NCBI RefSeq assembly: GCF_030269645.1
Contig: NZ_BSTR01000007.1
Coordinates: 85,061-149,060 of the forward strand
Length of the DNA: 64,000 bases
Origin: Actinokineospora sp. NBRC 105648
Lineage (GTDB): Bacteria; Actinomycetota; Actinomycetes; Mycobacteriales; Pseudonocardiaceae
Direction: 5' to 3'
A model generated the notes under the pieces. The model did no database searches. It was not told where the DNA came from and saw only the letters and a list, made by a program, of their open reading frames with translations. Position 1 is the first letter of the stretch. Every line of letters starts with the position of its first letter. The translations under genes were made by a program, and so were the position numbers. Positions 59,001 to 64,000 of this stretch are shown one piece after another.

Positions 59001-60085
59001 TCCGGGCTCGGGTCGATCTTCTGGCCGTTGGGCGCCTTGGTCTCCTTGTAGCAGACCAGGGTGCGCATCGCGGTGTTCGCGCCGTCGATGGAGTTCTCGA
59101 ACCGGGTCTTCCAGAACATGGTGTTGCCCGAGGAGAAGACCAGGTTCACCCCGGCGGCCTTGGCCGACTCGATGCCCGCGCGCTGGGCGGCGTTGACGTA
59201 CTCGTCGTGGCCGGAGGAGATGTAGACCTTGTGGTTCTTGAGCAGGTTCGGGTTGCGCGTGACGTCGACCCCGGACAGGTAGGTCACGTCGTAGCCGTTG
59301 CGCTCCAGGAACCGGATCATCGGGTACTCGGCGTTGAGGAAGTTCGAGGTGCCGCCGTTGCGGTACGGGCGGTTGTAGCTGACCTTGTACGCGCGGCCGT
59401 CGGACGACCCGGTGAAGCCACCCTCGTACAGGTTGTACTCGTTGACCCCCTCCTTGTCGCCGTACTTGTTGTAGGCCTGCCACGTCTGGTCGGAGGTCTG
59501 CACGACGATCTCGGAGGTGGAGGAGTCGTTGCGCACGACGAACGGGAACTCGCCCGCGCCCGCGCCGTCGTTGCGGATGAAGTTCGCGACGTAGAAGCCG
59601 GGGACCGCGGTGCTGGGGACGTACCAGCTCGTCGAGACCGCCCAGTTGCCGCAGTCGACCAGCCCGGACGCGGCCTGGTAGGCGCAGTTGGGCTGGGTCT
59701 GCGGGAGGTGGGCGGTGGGGGCCAGCGTCGTCTGCAGCCGACCACCGGTGCCGCCGTAGTAGCCCAGGCGGACGATGTCGACCTGGTAGTTCGTGCTCGG
59801 CGTCTTGATCTTGAAGTCCAGCCGCTCGCCGGGCTGGACGCTGGCGGCGGTGCCGAAGCCCTCGATGTCGCCGTAGTGGCTTTCGACCTTCCAGTCCTCC
59901 TGCGGCGTGCCGGGTTTGGAGTTCTCGCAGACGATCGGGTTGACCGGCGCGTCACAGGGACCGGCGGAAGCCGGCGAAGCGACGAGCACGGGCAGTCCGA
60001 CGACGATCAAAACTCCTGTGAGGGCAGCGCGCACCCAGCGCCCCACCCGTCCCCGACCGCGTGCGTCGTGCATCGCACGGTCCAT
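56036..60085 (-). CDS. Large secreted DMFase-beta-like/DUF4082/Ig-like protein
   Basis: A 1349-residue exported protein. A signal sequence (VRAALTGVLIVVGLPVLVASPASA) is followed by a domain of about 500 residues resembling the N,N-dimethylformamidase beta-subunit large domain (IVRLGYYGGTGGRL, YMIRFLERNGYDVTYLSG-like, SSGHDEYV, FSSGNTMFWKTRFE). An Ig-like domain (about 570-680) comes next. Three DUF4082 modules each start with a CPC motif (about 685, 965, 1220), separated by Big_5-type Ig domains. The ATG at 60085 has GGAGG 7 nt upstream. DUF4082 modules are thought to bind carbohydrate. It probably acts on or decorates the surface polymer. Confidence 0.88.
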   Translation of the reverse strand: MDRAMHDARGRGRVGRWVRAALTGVLIVVGLPVLVASPASAGPCDAPVNPIVCENSKPGTPQEDWKVESHYGDIEGFGTAASVQPGERLDFKIKTPSTNYQVDIVRLGYYGGTGGRLQTTLAPTAHLPQTQPNCAYQAASGLVDCGNWAVSTSWYVPSTAVPGFYVANFIRNDGAGAGEFPFVVRNDSSTSEIVVQTSDQTWQAYNKYGDKEGVNEYNLYEGGFTGSSDGRAYKVSYNRPYRNGGTSNFLNAEYPMIRFLERNGYDVTYLSGVDVTRNPNLLKNHKVYISSGHDEYVNAAQRAGIESAKAAGVNLVFSSGNTMFWKTRFENSIDGANTAMRTLVCYKETKAPNGQKIDPSPEWTGTWRDPRSSPPADGGRPENALVGTLFNVNGYRADAIQVPASFGRNRFWRNTSIATATTTTTLSAGTLGYEWDGDPDNGLRPAGSVPLSDTTVTVDNGQLLQDYGNLYTGGPANHKLVLYRDPTSKALVFSSASVQWSWGLDAEHSFPAGAPSSAPVSPQIQQATVNLLADMGAQPRTLMSGMFSASKTTDTTGPTVTITSPANGSTVPAGSPRTITGTAVDSGGGKVGSVEVSVDGGATYHRATGLDNWSYAWTPSVLGQVSIKVRASDDSANLGATVTSNATVGAQQCPCTIFGTQVPGTVDGNDTAPIEVGTKFNTSVNATVTGVRFYKATTNTGTHTGTLWTSAGQQLATGTFSGESASGWQTLTFAQPQQIRSGQTYVVSYSAPSGHYSVDAGFFNGKGAGIVPLTAPATGNTPGGNGVFKYGVGFPNSSYNGGNYWVDAVITTDTADNTPPVVQSTSPASGGTNAYVDGSISATFNEAVDPGSVQFTVNANGSPIPGSVSVDDKVVTFTPTDLLPANKVHSVTLNATDGFGNALAQAKTWSFTTGTNLQPCPCNLFKSRTPATVDAGDASDVELGVKFTVGASANVTGVRFYKNFNNTGTHTGSIWSTTGQRLATGTFANESGSGWQTLTFAQPLQIQAGQTYIASYRAPNGHYSVDNGYFAAQGAGRGVLTAPSSPAGGGNGVYVYGGGYPSSSYNANNYWVDPVVDTNGADNTAPTVSSTTPASGATGVSTGTGVTANFSEPINPASLQFSVTQNGVGVVSGTTEVATDGRSVTFASTAVLAGNATFTVSARAADAWGNTMPSAYTWTFTTGAAGQCPCSLFRPTDKPANSTTDATVELGMRITPGQNGYITGVRFYKTAGDPGSHTGTLWSSAGGQLATGTFSAESSSGWQTLTFAQPVQVTAGTSYVVSYWGSAGHYGYTGQYFTADRTNGPLTAPASSEAAPNGLYRYGSGGLVPNGSGNGTNYWVDAVFATSIS

Positions 60086-60518
60086 CCGAGCCTCCACGGT
60101 GAGTAACCGTATGTAGGGTTAAAGCATCAACTTGGCACCGAATAGGGGACGCGCGACAGGGGACGCGGTTCCTATTTACCCTCACATCGTTACAACATCC
60201 CACCCTGTTACCCCCGATGGGGGAAGGTAGTAGGTCCCGGACCAAGAACGGTCACCGACTGTCGCTACTGGACACACAGCTTTCGACCAAAGCCATTCCA
60301 GTCCAACGACCAAGGGTAGCCGGCACGACACGCGCTGACGTGGGCGCATCCCCCGCGCCCCTTGACCTGCGGGCAGGTCCGCCACCCGGCTACCCAGCGT
60401 CCACACGCGACTCCAGAACCAAACCGGGCGGTCGGAGTGAGGGGCGTCACCGGCGCGGAATCACCCGATCGACCCAGTGCGACAGCGGCCAACAGCGGTG
60501 CGGGTGGGTGAATACCCG
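60086..60518. other. Upstream region of the large secreted protein gene
   Basis: About 430 bases without a credible gene. The 5' part near 60110-60240 is AT-richer than its surroundings (for example GTTAAAGCATCAACTTGGCACC-like sequence, runs of TTACC), as expected for promoters of the minus-strand gene. The rest shows only short low-quality frames. Confidence 0.5.
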
Positions 60519-60548
60519 AATGGCCGCCGACTTTCGTCGGCGGCCATT
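60519..60548 (-). terminator. Terminator of the amino-sugar operon
   Basis: AATGGCCGCCGAC (60519-60531) pairs perfectly with GTCGGCGGCCATT (60536-60548), a 13-bp stem with a 4-nt loop, 16 bp beyond the stop of the last gene of the operon. Confidence 0.85.
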
Positions 60549-60564
60549 GCGAGAACGTGAAAAA

Positions 60565-61143
60565 TCAGGCCCGGGTCAGCCCGTTGTCGTCGGCCGCGGG
60601 GCGGAAACGCAGTCCGCAGTCGGCGCAACGCAGTGCGTCATCGAGGCGAGCACCGCATTCGCAGACCCAGCCTTTCCGGCGCGCCGGGTTGCCCGCGACG
60701 AAAGCGTGCGGGGCGACGCTCTTGGTGACCACCGAGCCCGCGCCCGCGAAGGCGAAGGCGCCGATCTCAACACCGCACACCACCACGGTGCCCGCACCCA
60801 GCGTGGCGCCCCGCCGGACGACGGTGTCGACCAGCTGGTCCGGTCCCCGCTTGATCGCCGCGCGGGGGCGCAGGTCGTTGGTGAAGAGCACGTTGGGGCC
60901 GAGGAACACCTCGTCCTCACAGGTGACGCCGCCGAACACCAGGGTCCCGTTCTTCACCGTGACCCGGTCGCCCAGCACGGCGCCGGTCTCGACGAACGCG
61001 CCGTCGCAGATGTTGCAGTCGGCGCCCACCCGGGCACCGGGGAGCACGTGGGCGAAGGCCCACACCCGGGTGCCCGCGCCGACCTGGTCGCTCTCGCACA
61101 GGCCCTGGGCGTGCACGAACACCCCGGAGTCGACCGCGGTCAC
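60565..61143 (-). CDS. Sugar N-acyltransferase, left-handed beta-helix, with zinc-ribbon tail
   Basis: A 192-residue hexapeptide-repeat transferase of the WlbB/WbpD/FdtC type. Repeats run through GAGTRVWAFAHVLPGARVGADCNICDGAFVE, NGTLVFGGVTCEDEVFLGPNVLFTNDLRPRA and TLGAGTVVVCGVEIGAFAFAGAGSVVTKSV; VAGNPARRKGWVCECG is the family end. A C-terminal four-Cys cluster (CECG, CADCG) probably binds zinc. It acetylates a 3-amino sugar nucleotide. GTG overlaps the aminotransferase stop by GTGA. Confidence 0.88.
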   Translation of the reverse strand: MTAVDSGVFVHAQGLCESDQVGAGTRVWAFAHVLPGARVGADCNICDGAFVETGAVLGDRVTVKNGTLVFGGVTCEDEVFLGPNVLFTNDLRPRAAIKRGPDQLVDTVVRRGATLGAGTVVVCGVEIGAFAFAGAGSVVTKSVAPHAFVAGNPARRKGWVCECGARLDDALRCADCGLRFRPAADDNGLTRA

Positions 61144-62249
61144 GAGCGCACCGCGTCCGCCACGACCGACACCACGCGCTCCTGCTGGGCCGGGGTGATC
61201 TCCGGGAACAGCGGCAGGCTCAGGATCTCGCGGCCGAGCAGCTCGGCGTTGGGGAAGGCGCCCGCGCCCAGGCCCAGGTCGGCGAACGCGCCGGTCAGGT
61301 GCACCGGGGTGGGGTAGTGGATGCCCGCGCCGATGCCCTCGGCGTGCAGCTTGCCCAGCACCGTGTCGCGGTCGGCGACCCGGACGACGTAGAGGTGCCA
61401 GACCGGCACGTTGCCCTCGGCGACCACCGGGGTGACCACGCCGTCCACCTCGGACAGCAGCGCGGTGTAGCGGTCGGCGGCCTCCCGGCGCGCGGCGTTC
61501 CAGCCCGCGAGCCTGCGCAGCTTCGCCGAGAGGACGACGGCCTGCAGGGTGTCCAGCCGGGAGTTGAAGCCCAGCACCGGGTGCTCGTACTTGCGCGGCG
61601 AGCCGTGCGCGCCGAGCAGCCGGACCCGCTCGGCCAGGTCGGCGCGCGAGGTGGTGACCGCGCCCGCGTCGCCGTAGGCGCCGAGGTTCTTGCCCGGGTA
61701 GAAGCTGGTGGCGGCGATATCGCCGAGCGAGCCCGCGGTCTCGCCGTGGCGGGTGGCGCCCTGCGACTGCGCGGCGTCCTCGACGATCGCGACGTTGGCG
61801 GGCAGCAGCGCGCGCAGCTTCTCGATCGGGGCGACCTGGCCGTAGAGGTCGACCGGCAGCACCGCGCGGGTGCGGGTGGTCACCGCGGCCGCGGCGGCGG
61901 TCGGGTCGATCAGCGCGGTGTCGGGGTCGCAGTCGACCAGGACCACGGTGGCCCCGGTGCGCGCCACGGCCTCGGCGGTGGCGATGAAGGTGTTGGCGGG
62001 CACGATGCACTCGTCGCCCGGGCCGATCTCCAGCGCGCGCAGCGCGAACTCGAGCGCGTCGGTGCCGTTGCCGACGCCGATGCAGTGCGCCGCACCGGAG
62101 AACTCGGCGTACTCCGCCTCGAAGGCGGCCACCTGCGGGCCGCCGACGAAGGCGGTCTTGGCGAGCACCTGGGACCAGCCCGCGGCCACCTCCTCCGCCA
62201 CGGCGGCGTGCTGCGCGGCCAGGTCGACCAGGGGGATGGGGCCGGTCAT
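61140..62249 (-). CDS. DegT/DnrJ/EryC1/StrS sugar aminotransferase
   Basis: A 369-residue PLP enzyme: IGVGNGTDALEFALRAL, VPANTFIATAEAV, EDAAQSQGA and the PLP Lys in SFYPGKNLGAYGDAGA are diagnostic, and HLYVVRV and the HYPTPVHL end region are complete. It transfers an amino group to a keto sugar nucleotide, probably at C3 given the adjacent WlbB-like enzyme. No sugar-3,4-ketoisomerase or oxidase gene is in the window, so the keto sugar must be made elsewhere. ATG 62249 overlaps the upstream stop (ATGA). Confidence 0.92.
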   Translation of the reverse strand: MTGPIPLVDLAAQHAAVAEEVAAGWSQVLAKTAFVGGPQVAAFEAEYAEFSGAAHCIGVGNGTDALEFALRALEIGPGDECIVPANTFIATAEAVARTGATVVLVDCDPDTALIDPTAAAAAVTTRTRAVLPVDLYGQVAPIEKLRALLPANVAIVEDAAQSQGATRHGETAGSLGDIAATSFYPGKNLGAYGDAGAVTTSRADLAERVRLLGAHGSPRKYEHPVLGFNSRLDTLQAVVLSAKLRRLAGWNAARREAADRYTALLSEVDGVVTPVVAEGNVPVWHLYVVRVADRDTVLGKLHAEGIGAGIHYPTPVHLTGAFADLGLGAGAFPNAELLGREILSLPLFPEITPAQQERVVSVVADAVRS

Positions 62250-62920
62250 GCGGTCTCCTCGCGAGGCTTCGGGCACGGTGCCCGGTCGATGAGTTGCTTG
62301 GCGGGCACGCCTGCCCAGGTCTGGCCGTCCGGGATGTCGGACAGCACGACAGCCCCCATGCCGATCACGGCACGGGCGCCGACGCGGACACCCTGGCGAA
62401 CGAGCGAACCCGCTCCCAGGTACGCCGACTCGGCCACGGTCACCGCGCCCGCGAGCGCGGCCCGCCCGGCGCAGGTCACGAAGTCGCCGACGACGTCGTC
62501 GTGGGTGAACAGCACGTGCGGCATGGCCAGCACGTGCGCGCCGACCCGCTGCGGCGCGGTGATCACCGCCCCGGCGAGCAGCACGGTGCCCTCGCCGAGC
62601 TCGGTCCCGGCGGCCACCGAGGCCATCGGGTGGACCAGCGTGGCGTAGCGCTCGGCGGGCAGGTTGAGCCTGCGGACCACCTTGGCCCGCCCGTCCGGGC
62701 GGCCGGGGGAGGCGACGCAGACCAGCACGAGCGCGTCCTCGTGCTGGTGGACCAGCTCGGCCGGGCCGAGCACCTGCAGACCGTCCAGGGTGACCCCGTG
62801 CCGAACGGGGTCGTCGTCGAGCAGGCCGAGCGGGGTGAACTGGTCCGGCAGCGCGCGGGCGGCCGCCAGCACCTCCCTGGCCAGGCCACCGGCGCCGACC
62901 AAGAGCAACGGGCGAGTCAC
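62246..62920 (-). CDS. PglD/NeuD-type sugar O/N-acyltransferase
   Basis: A 224-residue enzyme: an N-terminal Rossmann-like nucleotide-sugar domain (LLLVGAGGLAREVLAAARAL, LGLLDDDP) and a C-terminal left-handed beta-helix (HPMASVAAGTELGEGTVLLAGAVITAPQRVGAHV, GAGSLVRQGVRVGARAVIGMGAVVLSDIPDGQTWAGVPAK). This is the PglD layout. It acetylates an amino sugar or adds an O-acyl group. GTG 62920 overlaps the asparagine-synthase-like stop. It differs from the second acyltransferase of the operon, so two acylations are possible. Confidence 0.88.
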   Translation of the reverse strand: MTRPLLLVGAGGLAREVLAAARALPDQFTPLGLLDDDPVRHGVTLDGLQVLGPAELVHQHEDALVLVCVASPGRPDGRAKVVRRLNLPAERYATLVHPMASVAAGTELGEGTVLLAGAVITAPQRVGAHVLAMPHVLFTHDDVVGDFVTCAGRAALAGAVTVAESAYLGAGSLVRQGVRVGARAVIGMGAVVLSDIPDGQTWAGVPAKQLIDRAPCPKPREETA

Positions 62921-64000
62921 GTGCGCACCCACGCCGATCGGGACAGCTCGCGGTGCCAGACCTCGAGCGAGAGCAGCGTCCACAGCCGGGGCTGCTCGTT
63001 GCGGGTGCCCGCGTCGTGCTCGGTGAGCAGCTTGCGGACCGCCGCCGGGTCCAGCGCGCCGCCGACGAACGACGACGGGCCGGTGAGCAGGTCGTTGGCC
63101 ATCTCGCGCAGGCCGTCGCGGAACCAGGCGTCCAGCGGCACCTTGAAGCCGGACTTGGCGCGGTCGACGACCTCGCCGGGCAGGTGCCTGCGCGCGACCT
63201 CCTTGATAACCCACTTGGTCACCCCGCCGCGCACCTTGACCGAGCTGGGCAGCGAGAACGCCAGCTCCACCAGCCGGTGGTCGAGGAACGGCGGCCGCAG
63301 CTCCAGCGAGGCGGCCATCGACATCCGGTCGCCGCGCTCGAGCAGGTTGTCGGCGAGCCAGGCGTGCGAGTCGGCGTAGAGCATCCGGCTCAGCGCGTCG
63401 CCGCGGCCGCGCTCGTACGGCGCGATCGCGCTGCGCACGGCGGGACCGCCGAGCAGCCCGTCGCGCTCGCGCTCGGTGAACGGGGCGAACCAGCCGCGCA
63501 TCCGCTCCGCGGAGCTGCCCTCGCCCATCGCCCGGACCGCCACGCCCAGCCGCGCACGCGAGGCGGGCAGCGCGCGCTCGATGCGGGGCAGGATCCGGCC
63601 GCGCACCGCGCCCGGGACCAGCCCGGCCCAGCGGGTGGCGGCGGCGAAGCGGTACTTGGGGTAGCCGCCGAAGAGCTCGTCGCTGCCCTCGCCGGAGAGC
63701 ACGACCTTGACCTCGCGGCGGGCCAGCTCGGCCAGCTTGAACACCGCCACGTCGGCGGGCTCGGACAGCGGCGCGTCCCGGTGCCAGCTCAGCTGCGCCC
63801 AGTTCTCCTTGAAGTCCTCGGCGGTGACGATCACCTCGTGGTGCTCGCTGCCGACGATGCCCGCCACCTTGCGCGCCCAGTTCAGCTCGTCGACCCGGGG
63901 GTCGCCGAAGCCGGCGGCGAAGGTGTGCAGGCCGGTACCGCCCTTGGCCTTGGCGGCCAGCGCGGAGATCAGGCTGGAGTCGATGCCGCCGGAGAGGTAG
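62917..64000 (-). CDS. Asparagine synthase-like amidotransferase, C-terminal part
   Basis: The frame runs off the right edge, so the N-terminal glutaminase domain is not seen; about 361 codons are present. The ATP-pyrophosphatase motif SGGIDSS is at the very edge, then VVLSGEGSDELFGGYPKY and ADSHAWLADNLLERGDRMSMAASLELRPPFLDHRLVELAFSLP, all typical of AsnB-like enzymes. In polysaccharide loci such proteins amidate a carboxyl group, for example on a uronic acid. It is first in a four-gene operon linked by 4-nt overlaps. Plain asparagine synthesis cannot be excluded. Confidence 0.9.
   Translation of the reverse strand, partial: YLSGGIDSSLISALAAKAKGGTGLHTFAAGFGDPRVDELNWARKVAGIVGSEHHEVIVTAEDFKENWAQLSWHRDAPLSEPADVAVFKLAELARREVKVVLSGEGSDELFGGYPKYRFAAATRWAGLVPGAVRGRILPRIERALPASRARLGVAVRAMGEGSSAERMRGWFAPFTERERDGLLGGPAVRSAIAPYERGRGDALSRMLYADSHAWLADNLLERGDRMSMAASLELRPPFLDHRLVELAFSLPSSVKVRGGVTKWVIKEVARRHLPGEVVDRAKSGFKVPLDAWFRDGLREMANDLLTGPSSFVGGALDPAAVRKLLTEHDAGTRNEQPRLWTLLSLEVWHRELSRSAWVRT

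Noticed and set aside
56219-60106. Very long open frame (about 1295 codons) on the plus strand
   Set aside because: It is the antisense shadow of the 1349-residue secreted protein, whose domains and signal peptide are clear; the plus-strand translation is Arg/Gly/Val-rich with no family resemblance.
1-64000. tRNA, rRNA, integrase, transposase or attachment sites
   Set aside because: I looked for cloverleaf ends with TTCGANTC-type T-arms, transposase DDE or Tyr motifs and direct-repeat borders and found none that hold up.

Overview
The window is high-GC actinomycete DNA. GTG starts, dense codon-to-codon gene packing with many 4-nt GTGA/ATGA overlaps, an hbhA-type locus, PucR/MocR/PadR/CGNR regulators, several ECF sigma factors and a mycobacterial-type DapC all point to Actinobacteria. 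The overall style suggests Pseudonocardiaceae (Actinokineospora, Saccharothrix or Actinosynnema relatives). That placement is an inference; no rRNA is present to test it.

Layout. 0-7.7 kb: end of purU, small housekeeping and stress genes, and a three-gene block (XRE regulator, HbhA-like protein, DUF2516 membrane protein) that matches the order of mycobacterial Rv0474-Rv0476, followed by a hydrolase and a YbaK-type deacylase. 7.9-21.8 kb: metabolic and regulatory genes, including a 3-hydroxybutyrate dehydrogenase with an MHS-type transporter, a PucR regulator, a PhyH oxygenase, a padR-ABC transporter operon, a CGNR regulator/VOC pair, DUF445 and dapC. 21.9-26.7 kb: an ECF sigma factor, two small proteins of unknown function, a TPR-like/CHAT caspase-fold protease and a convergent leaderless subtilisin. 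The first four genes are joined by consecutive 4-nt overlaps. 26.8-35.3 kb: a secreted Pro-rich protein, a divergent MocR/YczE pair, ChaA, an ECF42-type sigma factor with its DGPF partner, a ClpN-domain/HTH operon with two perfect tandem operators, and a PP2C-like phosphatase.

35.7-64 kb: a surface-polysaccharide region. It holds UDP-glucose dehydrogenase, a GT4 glycosyltransferase, a GT-C-like membrane enzyme, a Wzz-like protein, an O-antigen ligase/polymerase, a flippase, two GT2 enzymes, secreted beta-helix, Ig-like and DUF4082 proteins, and an amino-sugar operon (asparagine-synthase-like, two acyltransferases, DegT aminotransferase). UDP-GlcA and an N-acylated amino sugar could feed chain assembly, with the flippase, ligase and Wzz-like proteins handling export and length. 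A SigE-family sigma/anti-sigma-like pair and a Spo0M protein are inserted in it.

The most unusual signal is a family of five approximately 140-bp long-hairpin elements (35506-35650, 41013-41151, 41246-41383, 54306-54446, 54529-54669). All lie between convergent genes. Their arms differ between copies but stay complementary, and all ten arm transitions give G.U rather than A.C on one strand. That strand is in each case the one transcribed from the neighbouring gene. This suggests selection on an RNA structure in 3' regions. No tRNA, rRNA, CRISPR array or transposase was found.
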